From Burkholderiales bacterium (GTDB lineage Bacteria > Pseudomonadota > Gammaproteobacteria > Burkholderiales > UBA6910), in contig BPKG01000002.1 in assembly GCA_026005015.1 (NCBI GenBank), positions 248,001 to 312,000 of the forward strand: DNA of 64,000 bases. The letters run 5' to 3'. Both the position numbers and the translations under genes were made by a program. Positions 8,616 through 19,505 of the stretch are shown piece by piece. The notes under the pieces are model-generated. The model searched no databases, was not told the DNA's origin, and saw only the letters and a program-made list of their open reading frames with translations. Position 1 is the stretch's first letter. Each line of letters starts with the position of its first letter.

Positions 8616-11600
8616 TCAAGGCGGGAGCGCCGGTCGGACGCCGGCGGGGGCGAGGAAGCGGGCGGCAAACTCCTCCGCGGGAAGGGGCGGGCTGCGCAGG
8701 TAGCCCTGGTATCCGTCGCAGCCCAGCTCCGCTAGGGTAGCCAGGGTCTCCTCGCGCTCCACGCCCTCGGCCAGCACCGTGAGGTGGAGGCTCCGGGCCA
8801 TGGCGATGATGGCGCTCGCCACCGCCTGGGCGTTGCGGTTCACCTCGATGTCCTGGACGAACGCCCGGTCGATCTTGATCGCGTCGATGGGCAGCCGGGT
8901 GAGCACGGCGAGGGACGAGTAACCGGTGCCGAAGTCGTCGATGGCGATGCGCACTCCCAGCGCCTCGATGCGCTCGAGCACCGCTACCGCCTCGTCCACG
9001 TTTTGCATCAGGAGGCTTTCGGTGATTTCCAGCTCCAGGCGTCGGGGCGCGAGGGCGCTGCGCCCGAGGATGCGGGCCAGGGTGTCCGGCAGGTCGGGCC
9101 GGAGCTGGGCGCGGGAGAGATTCACGGCGATCCGGGGCACGCGCAGCCCTGCCCGCTCCCATTCGACGACCTGGGCTGCCGCGGCGGCGATCACCCATTC
9201 GCCGATGGGACGGATGAGGCCCATCTCCTCGGCCAGCGGGATGAACTCGGCAGGTGGCACCAAGCCCCGCTCCGGGTGGAGCCAGCGGATCAGGGCTTCG
9301 GCCCCGATCACCGCTCCGTTGCCGATCGCCACCTGGGGCTGGTAATGCAGGACGAATTCTCCCCGTTCCGTGGCGCCCCGCAGGGCGTTTTCCATGGTCA
9401 GGCGCCGCATCGCCCGTCCCATCATTTCCCCGGAGAAGAACTGGTAGTTGTTTCGGCCCTGCTCCTTGGCATGGTACATGGCGGTGTCGGCGTTCTTCAT
9501 GAGGGTGGAAAGATCCTCCCCGTCGTCCGGGAACACGCTAATGCCGATGCTGCACGAGGTGTTGAGGGTGTGTCCCTCGACGGCGAAGGGGTCGTTCAAG
9601 ACGTCGAGGAGCTTTTCGGCCACCCGAGCCGCGTCCTGGCTGTGCAGCAGGTCCTGGATCACCACCAGGAATTCGTCGCCACCGAGCCGGGACAAGGTGT
9701 CCGTGGCTCGCAGGCTGCCGGACAGGCGGTTCGCCACTTCCTTGAGGAGGGCGTCGCCCACGTGGTGCCCGAGGGAGTCGTTGATGGTCTTGAACCGGTC
9801 CAGGTCGATGAAGAGCAGCGCCACTCGGCGCTGGCGGCGCCGCGCTTGGGCCAGGCAGTGGGTCGCCCGGTCCTGCAACAGCAGGCGGTTGGGAAGACCG
9901 GTGAGGGGATCCCGGGTCGCGAGCTGCTGGATGCGCGCCTCTGCCCGCTTGCGCTCGGTGATGTCCACGGCGAGCCCGATGGCACCGTTCACCTCTCCGG
10001 CATCGTTATGGGTGGGGGAGCTGTGGACCTCGAAGTGACGCCCCGCCACCTGGACCTCGTAGACCACCCGCTCTCCCTGCAGGACCCGCCGGGTCTGTTG
10101 GATCACCGCCGGCAGGTCCCCGTGCAGCTCCCAGAGGGTGCGGCCCACCGCCTGTCCCGGCCTGAAGCCCAGAGCTTCCAATGCCTTTCCGTCGGAGAAG
10201 GTGAAGCGGCCTTCTTGGTCTAGGGTGAAGAGGATGAGGGGTGCGTTGCTGATGGCGGCGTGGAGCAGCGCCTCCTTGCGACGCAGCTCCGCTTGGGCGG
10301 CTTGCCGCTCGCTCACGTCCCGGGCGATGGACTGGATGGCAAACCCACCCTCGTCCACCAAGGCGGAGGCCACCGCCTCCACCGGAACCGGCGTGCCGTC
10401 CAGGCGCAGGTAGGTCTCCTCCAGGGGCGGCACGGAGAAGCCCGCCTTCACCGCCGCGATGCGCTCGGCCACCACTGCGTGGTCCCGGGGGTGAATGAAG
10501 TCCAGGAGGGGGCGGCCGAGGATCTCGTCGGCGGATTTCGCACCCAGAAGCGCCAGCCCCGCCGGGTTGATGAACTCGATCACCCCATTCCGGGAAATGA
10601 AGATGGCATCGGGGCTCACTTCCACCAGGGCGCGATAGCGTTGTTCGCTTTTCTTGAGCGCCAGCTCGGCTTGCTTGCGGGAGGTGACGTCCGTGGCCAT
10701 AACGTAGATGCCGATCACCTTCTGTCCGTCGGAGGAGTCCGGGACCAGAATGACTTCGATCTCCCGCTCCACCCCTTCCGAATGCAGGACCCGGGTGTAG
10801 CTCGCGCTCTCGCCGGCCAGCACCCGCCGGAAGTACGGCTCGACCAAGGCGTAGGCCTCTTCGCCGATCACCTCCCGGTGGTGGCGCCCGACCATCCGGT
10901 CGGCGAACCAGCCGAAGAGGCCGGCGTAGCGCTGGTTGGCGAAGCGGTAGCGCAGGCCGGCGTCCAGGTGGGCGATCATGGCCGGCACGTTCTCGGCGAT
11001 CAGACGAAGCTGGGCTTCCCGCTGGCGCAGGGCCCGTTCCGCCAGGACGCGGGCGGTCACGTCGGCTCCCGTGCCCCGGTAGCCCCGGAAGCGGCCCTCC
11101 GCGTCGAACACCGGCTCGCCGCTGATGGAGACGTAATGGACCTCGCCCTGGCGGTCGGCGCTCTCCACCACCAGGTGGCGGAACGGCTGCCGGGCGTCGA
11201 GCGCCGCCCGGTGCCGGCGCAGCGCCTCTTCGTCGAGCCGCAGGAAGGGCAGCTCCCAGCGGGTCTTTCCCAGGTACTCCTCCGGCCGCCGGCCGGCGGC
11301 CGCGGAGATGCCGCCCGAGATGAAGGCGTAGCGCAGGGCCTCGTCCTGTTCCCAGTACCAGTCGGCCGAGAGCTCCGTCAGCCGCCGGAAGCGCTCCTCG
11401 CCTTGGCGCAGCGCTTGCTCGGCCGCGAGCTGCTGGGCGTATAGGCTCGAGAGGGTGAGGGTCGTGACCGAAACGGCGGCGAAGAAGACGAGGAGCGTCA
11501 GGGAATGCTCGGGCGCATCCATGCCGGGCAAGGGACCGTCGAGGGCCGTGCCTACCACCGCGCCGGCGGCCACCGCCAGGCTCACCAGAGCCGCGCCCGT

Positions 11601-12314
11601 CGGCTTGAACCGCAACGCTCCCCAGGCGAGGAGGGGAAACAGGAGGATCCCCATGACGCCCCGGTTTGCCAAGGGCCCGAACGCGCCGCAATACATGGCA
11701 TAGGCGAGGGTCCCCGCAGCCGCCGCCGCGCAGGCGAGTTCCAGCACCCGCGACGGCTGGACCCGGGATGGGCGGGCTCGCCAGCCGAGGAGCGCCGGGG
11801 TCAGCACCAGGACGCCGACCGCGTGGGAGGTGAGCGCCAGGCCCCATACGCCGGCCACTTCTTCCCGCTCGATCAAGCCGAACCCGTAACAGGCCGGCGC
11901 CGTGATCGTGGCCGCCACCAGGGCGCTCGAGACGGCGCCCGGGCCGGCGAGGCACAGCACGTCCTTCAGCCGGGTGAGGCCGAAGTTGAACTCCGGCATG
12001 CGGGCCAGCACGCCGGCCCCGGCGAGGGCCGCGGCGGCCTCGCCCCCGGCTAGCGCCAGGGCAGCGCCCGGCGTCATGCCCGCGTCGACGAAAACCGCAG
12101 CGGTCCCCGCAAAGACGGCGAGGGCAGCCCAAGGGCCGAACAGGAGCACCGCTGCCAGCCCGAGACCCGAGGGCAGCCACAGGGTGGGAAGATGGCCGTG
12201 GACGTAGAGGGTGGCGAGCCCCACCCAGCCGAGCAGGGCGGCCGCGACCGCGATGCCAAGTCCGGTGGCCGCGAGCCTCATGGCTCCGGCGATGGGTGCC
12301 GTTCCTCCCTGCAA
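8616..12314 (-). CDS. MASE1-PAS(x4)-GGDEF-EAL hybrid cyclic-di-GMP protein
   Basis: This protein of about 1232 residues has a MASE1 membrane sensor (about 12-295), four PAS-type modules (about 305-425, 430-545, 553-672, 676-788), a GGDEF domain (about 795-960) and an EAL domain (about 975-1225). The diguanylate cyclase motif GGDEF (near 878) is intact and preceded five residues earlier by the inhibitory-site RATD. The EAL side shows EALIRW, DDFGTGYSSL and KIDRAFV, so both activities are possible. The TTG start has a strong GGAGGAGG Shine-Dalgarno; an ATG at 12281 is an alternative. It is paralogous to the gene immediately upstream. Confidence 0.92.
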   Translation of the reverse strand: MQGGTAPIAGAMRLAATGLGIAVAAALLGWVGLATLYVHGHLPTLWLPSGLGLAAVLLFGPWAALAVFAGTAAVFVDAGMTPGAALALAGGEAAAALAGAGVLARMPEFNFGLTRLKDVLCLAGPGAVSSALVAATITAPACYGFGLIEREEVAGVWGLALTSHAVGVLVLTPALLGWRARPSRVQPSRVLELACAAAAAGTLAYAMYCGAFGPLANRGVMGILLFPLLAWGALRFKPTGAALVSLAVAAGAVVGTALDGPLPGMDAPEHSLTLLVFFAAVSVTTLTLSSLYAQQLAAEQALRQGEERFRRLTELSADWYWEQDEALRYAFISGGISAAAGRRPEEYLGKTRWELPFLRLDEEALRRHRAALDARQPFRHLVVESADRQGEVHYVSISGEPVFDAEGRFRGYRGTGADVTARVLAERALRQREAQLRLIAENVPAMIAHLDAGLRYRFANQRYAGLFGWFADRMVGRHHREVIGEEAYALVEPYFRRVLAGESASYTRVLHSEGVEREIEVILVPDSSDGQKVIGIYVMATDVTSRKQAELALKKSEQRYRALVEVSPDAIFISRNGVIEFINPAGLALLGAKSADEILGRPLLDFIHPRDHAVVAERIAAVKAGFSVPPLEETYLRLDGTPVPVEAVASALVDEGGFAIQSIARDVSERQAAQAELRRKEALLHAAISNAPLILFTLDQEGRFTFSDGKALEALGFRPGQAVGRTLWELHGDLPAVIQQTRRVLQGERVVYEVQVAGRHFEVHSSPTHNDAGEVNGAIGLAVDITERKRAEARIQQLATRDPLTGLPNRLLLQDRATHCLAQARRRQRRVALLFIDLDRFKTINDSLGHHVGDALLKEVANRLSGSLRATDTLSRLGGDEFLVVIQDLLHSQDAARVAEKLLDVLNDPFAVEGHTLNTSCSIGISVFPDDGEDLSTLMKNADTAMYHAKEQGRNNYQFFSGEMMGRAMRRLTMENALRGATERGEFVLHYQPQVAIGNGAVIGAEALIRWLHPERGLVPPAEFIPLAEEMGLIRPIGEWVIAAAAAQVVEWERAGLRVPRIAVNLSRAQLRPDLPDTLARILGRSALAPRRLELEITESLLMQNVDEAVAVLERIEALGVRIAIDDFGTGYSSLAVLTRLPIDAIKIDRAFVQDIEVNRNAQAVASAIIAMARSLHLTVLAEGVEREETLATLAELGCDGYQGYLRSPPLPAEEFAARFLAPAGVRPALPP

Positions 12315-12426
12315 TGGACCTCCTCCGCACCGCCGGCGGGGGGACCGGCGGCGTCTTATTCTGCCTGCGATGATACCCCGTCTGGCTTCCCTTCACCCGC
12401 CTTCGTGGGGCCTGCGGCGGCGAAGA

Positions 12427-15412
12427 TCATGCGCCGGGATCCGCCGCGAACGGCAGGGGGATCGGCCGCAGGAAGCGGGCTTCGAACTCGGTGGCCGGCA
12501 GGGGCCTGCTGAAGAGATAGCCTTGGTATAGGTCGCATTCCAGCCGCCGCAGCGCATCGAGCTGGCCTTGGGTCTCCACACCTTCCGCTACCACCTTGAG
12601 CCGCAGGCTGCGGGCTAGGGCCACGACAGCCCGCACGATGGCGGCGTCATCGGGATCCGCCTCCAGGTCGCGCACGAAGGAGCGGTCGATCTTGAGAGCG
12701 TCGATGGGCAGCCGCTTGAGGTAGGAGAGGCTCGAGTATCCGGTGCCGAAATCGTCCACCGAGATAGAGGTGCCCAGCCTGCCCAGCTTCTGCAGCGTGG
12801 CCACGTGCTCCTCCGTGTTCTGCACGAGCAAGCTCTCGGTGATTTCCAGTTCGAGCTGGCTGGGATCGAGCCGGGCGTCCCGCAGCGCCCGGGTCACGGC
12901 GCGCGGGAGGTCCGCGTGGCGGACGAACTGGCCGGCGGACAGGTTCACCGAGACCTTGAGGTGCGGGTAGCCCGCCAGGTTCCAGGCCTTGCATTGGGCA
13001 CAGGCCGCTCTCAGCACCCATTCGCCGATGGGCACGATCAACCCGGCCTCCTCGGCGATCTGGATGAAGCGGGTGGGCAGCACCAGCCCCTTCTCCGGAT
13101 GCCGCCAGCGCAGCAGAGCCTCCGCCCCTTCCACCTCCCCAGTCATGACGTTGACTTGGGGCTGGAAGTGGAGGACCAGCTCGTTGCGCTCGAGAGCCTG
13201 CCGCAGGTCGTTTTCCACCGTCAGCCGCTGCAGCGCCCTTGCGGTCATGTCGCTGGAGAAGAACTGATAGGTGTTCCGGCCCCGCTCCTTGGCGTGGTAC
13301 ATGGCCGTGTCGGCGTTCTTCATCAGGGTGGCGATGTCCTGCCCGTCATAGGGATGAATGGCGATGCCGATGGAGGCGGTGGTGGCCAGTTGCCGGCCTT
13401 GGATGAAATAGGGCTCGGCGAGGTTGCGCAGCAGCTTCTGCGCCACCTGGGCCGCGTCGGTTTCCTCCCGGATGCCGGCGAGCACCACCACGAACTCGTC
13501 TCCGCCGAGCCGCGCCAGGGTGTCGTCCCGGCGCACGCATTTCTCCAGCCGCTGGGCCACCTGCTTGAGCAGCTCGTCGCCCACGTGGTGGCCCAGGGAA
13601 TCGTTGATGGTCTTGAACCGGTCCAGGTCGATGAACAGCAGCGCCAGGGACGTGCCGCTGCGCTGGCAGCCGATCAAGTGCTGCTGCAGGCGGTCGTGGA
13701 GCAGCACCCGGTTGGGCAGGGCGGTCAAGGGATCGCGGGTGGCGAGATGCTCGATGCGCGCCTCAGCCCGCTTGCGCTCGGTGATGTCGATCACGGAGCC
13801 GGCCATGCGCAGGGCCTTGCCGTACCTGTCCCGGGCCGCTTTGCCGCGGCAAAACACCCAGCGGTATTCGCCGTCGGCGGTCCGCACGCGGAACTCGCAC
13901 TCCAGGTGAGGGCTCGCGCCGCTCACGTGCTCACTTAGCGCCCGGCGGTAGACCTCCTGGTCTTCCGGATGAATGAGCTCCTCCCACGCCGCCAAGGTGG
14001 TGATGGTGCCCTCCGGGTGGCCCAGCATGGAACGAAGCCGCGGCGACACGTAAATGGCCTTGGTGACGGTGTCGATTTCCCACATGCCGTCGCTCGCCCC
14101 CTCCATGGCGAGCATGTAGCGCTGCTCGCTCGCCTTGAGCGCCTGCTCGGCGAGCTTGCGCTCAGTGACGTCCCGGGAGGTGAGCACGATGCCGTTGATC
14201 CCCGGATAATGCAGCCGGTTCACCCCCACCGTCTCCAGGTAGATCCAGGTACCGTCGGCCTTGCGGTAGCGCAGCTCCATGGAGAACTCGGCGTCGCGGC
14301 TTTGCACCAGGCGTTGAAAGGCCTCGCGGGCCGCGTTTGCTTCTCGGGGATGGATGATGCTGAAGGGATTCTTGCCGATGAGCCCGCCGGGGCCGTAGCC
14401 CAGGATGCGCCCTGCCGAAGGTGATTCGTACAGGGTCCTGCCGTCAGGATCGTGGATGGTGATGATGTCCTTGGAGTTCTGCACCAGGGCACGGAACTTT
14501 TCCTCGGAGCGGGCCAGCGCTTCCAGGGACTCCCGGCGCTGCACGCTGGTGGCGGCCAGCAGCTGGCACATGAGGAGCAACGCGGCGACCGGGACATTCA
14601 AGTAGGTGAGCCCCAGCCAGACGGGTTCGGCTGCGAAGGGGCCATTCCCTTGGGACGTGCCCCAGACGGCCGCGGCCGCTGCCAGGACCGCGCCCAGATG
14701 CGCAAAAGGGGGCGGCAGCCGCAGGGCCGACCAGGCCATGAGGGGAAAGACGAAGGAGGCGAGGGCGATGGCGGCTCCGTGGTCCGCGATCCCCCCGTCG
14801 AAAGCGGCGGCTGTGAGGGTCACCTGGGCGATGAGGAGCGCCGTCGCCTCCACGGCATGGCGGGGCGTGAGCCGGGGTTGCGGCGCCCGGGTCCCCGAGA
14901 GCAGTAGAGGGGTGACCCCCAGGATGCCCATGGCTTCCCCCATCCACCAGACAGCCCAGAGGGGAGCTATGGAACTGAGGCGCTCGGGGTCGAAGACGAT
15001 GAGCGCTAGCGTTCCTGCAGTGGCGGGAATCGCCGCCACTGCGACTGTGATGGCGAGGAGCGCCATCACGGTCTCCGGCCGCTTGAACGCCCCCCCTGGT
15101 CAGGCCGTAGCGCCGCAGCAGCCGGCCGCCGGCGGCCGGGGCGAGGGCGGCCCCGGCGGCGAAGGCCGCCGCGGTGCCGGGGGAGACCCCCGCGCTCAGG
15201 GCAGCGGCCAGTGCCCCGGCGAACACGCCGGGCAGGAGCTTGGCGCCGAAATGGGCCACTGCGGCCAGGGCCAGCCCGGCGGCGGGCCAGACGGTGGAGG
15301 CCGGCACGGGGGCTGAGAGCAGGGCCCTGGCGAGTTCCGCCAGGCCGAAGTAGGCGGTCGCGACCCCGAGATTAAGCAGCGCGTCACGGACGGCGGGGGA
15401 GAGGGTCATCAT
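12427..15412 (-). pseudogene. MASE1-PAS(x2)-GGDEF-EAL hybrid cyclic-di-GMP protein, frameshifted in a C7 run
   Basis: The reading frame opens at ATG 15412 with the first part of a MASE1 domain, then leaves frame after YGLTRGG. The rest of MASE1, two PAS modules, GGDEF and EAL continue in the next frame to 12427. Removing one base from the seven-C run at 15090-15096 restores one 994-residue protein reading YGLTRGAFKRPETVMA. All catalytic marks downstream are intact: GGDEF preceded by the RRDD inhibitory site, EALLRW, DDFGTGYSSL and KIDRSFV. A GTG (15069) just past the shift could allow synthesis of a truncated 880-residue product. The lesion may be a real mutation, a phase-variable tract, or a base-calling error. 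Confidence 0.85.
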
Positions 15413-15485
15413 CGCGTCGGATTGACACCGCAGTTCGAATCATACACTTACCTGCGCCCCCGCGCCCGTCACCCCAGGCGCGGAG

Positions 15486-15513
15486 GGAGGCGTCCTTGGG
15501 GACGGACGCTTCC
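15486..15513 (+). other. Hairpin upstream of the AbrB-like remnant
   Basis: The arms GGAGGCGTCC (15486-15495) and GGACGCTTCC (15504-15513) pair over 10 positions with one G-T. A TATACT sequence at about 15535-15540 could be a -10 element. Otherwise the interval 15413-15683 shows nothing recognisable. Confidence 0.3.
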
Positions 15514-15683
15514 TCCGGGCGCGGAAAGGTGGGGTATACTGCCCGGCGCGCTTTGCAACGCAACATTCCCGGTGTGCCGAGCTATTGTGCCCTCCTCTTC
15601 AGGAGGACCCGCGCTCCGGCAGGGAGAACAGGATCCCCACGACGACGCCCCCGGTTCGGGAGCCCTGCAAGCAGGGATGCTCC

Positions 15684-16045
15684 ATGAGCCAGGGCCCGGG
15701 ACGGGTGGTGGAGATCGCCGGGGCGCTCGTTTTGGGTCTCGTCGCGGGTGCCCACTTCGAGGCGGGCCGAGTTCCCTTGCCCTGGCTGGTGGGGCCCCAT
15801 GGCCGCCATGGCGGCAGCTCGGGGGTTCCACGGGCCCCTCACACCTCCGCCGGGGGGCCGCCAGGCCGGCCAGCTAGTGATCGGCGTGGCCCTCGGCCTC
15901 TACTTCACCCCCGACGTGGGCCGCCAAGTGCTGGTATGTGCATCACCGCCAAGATGCTGCACCTGGGCGTGCCGGTGGTCACCGCGTTCCACGTCATTCG
16001 TTTTGTCCTGGGGGTGACCCTGGCGGGTCCTTTCTCTCACCTGGC
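15684..16045 (+). pseudogene. Remnant of an AbrB-family (COG3180-like) membrane protein gene
   Basis: Three pieces of one family are scattered over two frames. The first is MSQGPGRVVEIAGALVLGLV with VPLPWLVGP from ATG 15684. The second, in another frame, reads QLVIGVALGLYFTPDVGRQVL. The third, back in the first frame, is CITAKMLHLGVPVVTAFHVI. The AbrB membrane duplication proteins are normally about 350 residues with these segments far apart, so at least two frame changes and a large internal deletion are implied. The gene is not functional. Its 3' end overlaps the convergent EamA gene. Confidence 0.7.
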
Positions 16046-16989
16046 CCGCGGCCTGCCTGGCGGGCAGACAGGCTCAGCCCGTGCAGGGTGAGGAGCGCGA
16101 GCGCCCCCATGATCGAGACCATGCCCCAGAGCTCGGGCCCGCTGGGGCGCTCGCCCAACTGCAGGGCGGAGGCGAGGACCCCGATCACCGGCACGGCCAG
16201 GATGCCCAGGCTGGCGGTGCCGGCGGGAAGGCGCTTCAGCACGAAGATCCAGGCGAACCAGGCGGCTGCGGTACCCACCAGGGAGATGTAGAGGAGGAGG
16301 GCGACGAAGGCGCCGGTCCAGCGCACCGGCGGCTGGGGCACGGCCAGGGCCAGAACCACCAGAAGGAGGCTGCCGAAGAGCATCTGCCAAGCGGTGAGGA
16401 CCAGGGAGTCGGTCCGCAGGCGGGCCTGGAGGCGCTTGACCACGATGGCGCCCGCGGCCCAGGCCAGTCCCGAGCCCACGGCGAGCAGCCCGCTCCCCAG
16501 GGTCCCCTGCAGGCGCCACGGTTCCAGGACCAGGATCAACCCGGCCAGGGCCAGGACCACCGCCAGCCATTGCATGCCGCGGATGCGCTCGTCCAGCAGC
16601 CAGGCGGCGAGGAGCAGGGTCCAGAAGGGCATGGTGTAGGCGAGGACCGCAGTCTTGCCCGCGCCCCCCGCCACCAGGGCCCATTGGGACAGGCCGGTGA
16701 ATCCGGCGGTCTGGGCGAGACCGAGCAGCACGGTGGGGGCGAGGGGCGGAGGCTTGAGCCGGCGGCCCAGGGCGAGGAGGGCCGCGAACAGGAAAACGGT
16801 GCCAAGGACGGAGCGCAGGGCGGCGAAATCGAAGGGACCGGCGTAGCCGGTCGCGGTCTTCATGATGATCCAGTTGTACCCCCAGACCAGGGTGAGGAGC
16901 GCGAGCGCTCCCACGGCCGGCCCTCGCCCCAGCTCGCCCCCGGCCGGGGCCGCCTGGGCCGCGGATCGGCAAGGGGGAGAATCGGCCAT
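15994..16989 (-). CDS. EamA-domain DMT-superfamily transporter
   Basis: The 331-residue protein has the ten-helix architecture of two EamA repeats. The first repeat starts LLTLVWGYNWIIMK and the second begins around LLAVGSGLAWAAGAIVVKRL. Family members export amino acids, metabolites or drugs; the substrate is unknown. A Gly-Pro-rich 20-residue tail is encoded by sequence overlapping the AbrB-like remnant. The original C-terminus may therefore have been altered when that neighbour decayed. It ends 10 bp upstream-side of the CoA transferase stop, on the same strand. Confidence 0.88.
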   Translation of the reverse strand: MADSPPCRSAAQAAPAGGELGRGPAVGALALLTLVWGYNWIIMKTATGYAGPFDFAALRSVLGTVFLFAALLALGRRLKPPPLAPTVLLGLAQTAGFTGLSQWALVAGGAGKTAVLAYTMPFWTLLLAAWLLDERIRGMQWLAVVLALAGLILVLEPWRLQGTLGSGLLAVGSGLAWAAGAIVVKRLQARLRTDSLVLTAWQMLFGSLLLVVLALAVPQPPVRWTGAFVALLLYISLVGTAAAWFAWIFVLKRLPAGTASLGILAVPVIGVLASALQLGERPSGPELWGMVSIMGALALLTLHGLSLSARQAGRGPGERKDPPGSPPGQNE

Positions 16990-16999
16990 CGCGCGCCGT

Positions 17000-18223
17000 T
17001 CAGACGATGCCGCGCCGGCGAAGCACCGCCACTTCTTCGTCGCCCATGTTGAGCAGCGACCCGAGCACCTCCCCGGTGTCCTGTCCGAGGGCCGGGGGCG
17101 CTCGCCGGTATTCCACCGGGGTGCGGGAGAGGCGCAGCGGGCTCGCCACCAGGGGGACGATCCCGCTGCACGGGTGGGGAAGGGATACGGTCATGCCCCG
17201 GTGGACCACCTGGGGATGGCTGAACACCTGATCCAGGGTGTTGATGGGGCCGCAGGGAATGCCGGCCGGCTCCAGCAGGGCGAGCCACTCGCCGGTGGAG
17301 TGCGCCGCCATCGTCTCGGCGATCATCGGAATCAGGGCGTCGCGGTGGGCGACCCGGGCGGCGTTGGTGGCGAAGCGGGGGTCCGCGGCGAGCGCCGGAC
17401 GGCCGGCCAGCTCGCAGAAGCGGCCGAACTGCCGGTCGTTGCCGATGGCGAGGATCAAGTGCCCGTCCCGGGTGCGGAACGTCTGGTAGGGGACGATGTT
17501 GGGATGGGCGTTGCCCAGGCGCCGGGGCGGCGTGCCGCTCACCAGGTAGTTCATCGCCTGGTTGGCGAGCATCGCCACCTGGCAGTCGAGGAGCGCCAGA
17601 TCGATGTACTGGCCCTCGCCGGTGCGCTCCCGGTGGGCCAAGGCGGCGAGCACCGCCACCGCCGCGTACATGCCGGCGAAGAGATCGGCCACCGCCACCC
17701 CCGCCTTCATAGGGCCGCCGCCCGCCACGTCGTCCGGCTCGCCGGTGATGCTCATGAGGCCCCCCATGCCCTGGATCATGAAGTCGTAGCCGGCGTAGCC
17801 GCTGTAGGGCCCGTCCTGGCCGAAGCCGGTGATGGAGCAATACACTAGCCCGGGATTCAGCGCCTTGAGGTTCTCGTAGTCCAGGCCGTAGCGGGCAAGG
17901 GCGCCCACCTTGAAATTCTCCAGCACCACGTCGCATCGGGCCGCCAGCCGCCGGGCGATGGTCTGGCCCTCGGCGGTGGAAATGTCCAGGGTGACCGATT
18001 TCTTGCCCCGGTTCGCGGACAGAAAATAGGCGGATTCGGCGGTCTCGCGGCCGTGCTTATCCTTCAACCACGGCGGCCCCCACTCGCGGGTGTCGTCGCC
18101 GGTGCCCGGACGCTCGATCTTGATTACCTCGGCGCCCAGATCGGCGAGCACCTGGCCCGCCCACGGGCCGGCGAGGACGCGGGAGAGATCGAGGACGCGA
18201 ACATGGGAAAGGGGACCGGGCAT
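17000..18223 (-). CDS. CaiB/BaiF family (family III) CoA transferase
   Basis: The 407-residue protein opens [20 protein letters not shown], the standard family start. It carries [20 protein letters not shown] with the catalytic aspartate that forms the acyl-anhydride intermediate. Family III enzymes move CoA between two carboxylic acids. It follows the dehydrogenase gene after 1 bp, and that pairing is typical of glutarate metabolism: CoA transfer to glutarate, then oxidative decarboxylation of glutaryl-CoA to crotonyl-CoA. This substrate is inferred from the neighbour. Confidence 0.9.
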   Translation of the reverse strand: MPGPLSHVRVLDLSRVLAGPWAGQVLADLGAEVIKIERPGTGDDTREWGPPWLKDKHGRETAESAYFLSANRGKKSVTLDISTAEGQTIARRLAARCDVVLENFKVGALARYGLDYENLKALNPGLVYCSITGFGQDGPYSGYAGYDFMIQGMGGLMSITGEPDDVAGGGPMKAGVAVADLFAGMYAAVAVLAALAHRERTGEGQYIDLALLDCQVAMLANQAMNYLVSGTPPRRLGNAHPNIVPYQTFRTRDGHLILAIGNDRQFGRFCELAGRPALAADPRFATNAARVAHRDALIPMIAETMAAHSTGEWLALLEPAGIPCGPINTLDQVFSHPQVVHRGMTVSLPHPCSGIVPLVASPLRLSRTPVEYRRAPPALGQDTGEVLGSLLNMGDEEVAVLRRRGIV

Positions 18224-18224
18224 G

Positions 18225-19422
18225 TCATGCGCTGAAGGCCTGGATGCCCGTCTGGGCGCGGCCCAGGATCAAGGCGTGGATGTCGTGGGTGCCTTCGTAG
18301 GTGTTTACCGCCTCCAGGTTCATCACATGGCGGATCACGTGGTACTCGTCGCTGATGCCGTTGCCGCCGTGCATGTCCCGGGCGAGGCGCGCGATTTCCA
18401 GGGCCTTGCCGCAGGAATTGCGCTTGAGCATGGACACCATCTCCGGCGTGGCGCGGCCCTCGTCCATGAGCCGTCCCCAGCCGCAGCACCGCCTGCAGTC
18501 CCAGGGCGATCTCGGTCTGCATGTCGGCGAGCTTCTTCTGGATGAGCTGGTTGGCGGCGAGCGGCCGGCCGAATTGGCTGCGCTCCAGGGTGTAGTTGCG
18601 GGCCGCGTGCCAACAGAACTCGGCCGCCCCCAAGGCGCCCCAGGCGATGCCGTAGCGGGCCTTGTTGAGGCAGCCGAAGGGGCCCTTCAGGCCCTTCGCC
18701 CCCGGGAGCAGGTTCCCTTCCGGGACGAAGACGTCGTCCATGACGATCTCCCCCGTGACGGAAGCGCGCAAGGAGAACTTGCCCTCGATCTTGGGGGCGG
18801 AAAGCCCCTTCATGCCCTTCTCTAAAATGAAGCCGCGGATCTCTCCCTCGTCGTCCTTGGCCCAGACGACGAACACGTCGGCAATGGGGGAGTTGGTGAT
18901 CCATGTCTTCGCGCCGCGCAAAGCATAGCCCCCCTGGACCTTTCTCGCCCGGCTTTCCATGCCGCCGGGGTCGGAGCCGTGGTTGGGCTCGGTGAGGCCG
19001 AAGCAGCCCGCGAACTCCCCGGTGGCGAGCCGGGGCAGGTACTTCTGCTTCTGCTCCTCGGAGCCGTAGGTGTAGATCGGGTACATGACCAGGCTGGACT
19101 GCACGCTCATGGCGGAGCGGTAGCCCGAGTCCACCCGCTCCACTTCCCGGGCGATCAGGCCGTAGCACACGTGGTTTACCCCGGCGCAGCCGTAGCCCTC
19201 CAGGGTGGCGCCGAGAAAGCCCAGGGCCCCCATCTCGTTCAGGATCTCGCGGTCGAAGCGCTCGTGGCGGTTGGCTTCGAGGATGCGGGGCATGAGCTTG
19301 CCCTGGCAGTAGTCGCGGGCGGCGTCGCGCACCATGCGCTCTTCTTCCGTGAGCTGGTCCTCGAGGAGCAAGGGGTCGTCCCACCGGAAGACGGGTTTGA
19401 CGGGAGGATGGTCGCGTTTCAT
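18225..19422 (-). pseudogene. gcdH: Glutaryl-CoA dehydrogenase-type acyl-CoA dehydrogenase with a +1 frameshift
   Basis: From ATG 19422 (GGAG about 8 bp upstream) the frame reads [20 protein letters not shown], characteristic of glutaryl-CoA dehydrogenase. It includes [17 protein letters not shown] and [15 protein letters not shown], and stays in frame to [10 protein letters not shown]. The C-terminal quarter ([20 protein letters not shown] to [20 protein letters not shown]) lies in the next frame. Deleting one base around 18473-18479 gives a seamless 398-residue protein of normal length with the catalytic Glu of YEGTHD. As written, the product loses that catalytic region. It may be a true pseudogene or a base-calling error in GTCCCCAG. 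Confidence 0.85.
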
Positions 19423-19505
19423 GGGAAGCTCCGGAGCACGGATGGACAACGGGGGTGCGGGGAAACGCCGTCCATTTTACACCCGGCCCGCGGAGTGGGG
19501 CCGGG

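Noticed and set aside
12393-15069. GTG 15069 as the true start of a complete second c-di-GMP protein
   Set aside because: Upstream sequence encodes the missing first part of MASE1 in the other frame and joins seamlessly after removing one C, so the short form is not the native protein.
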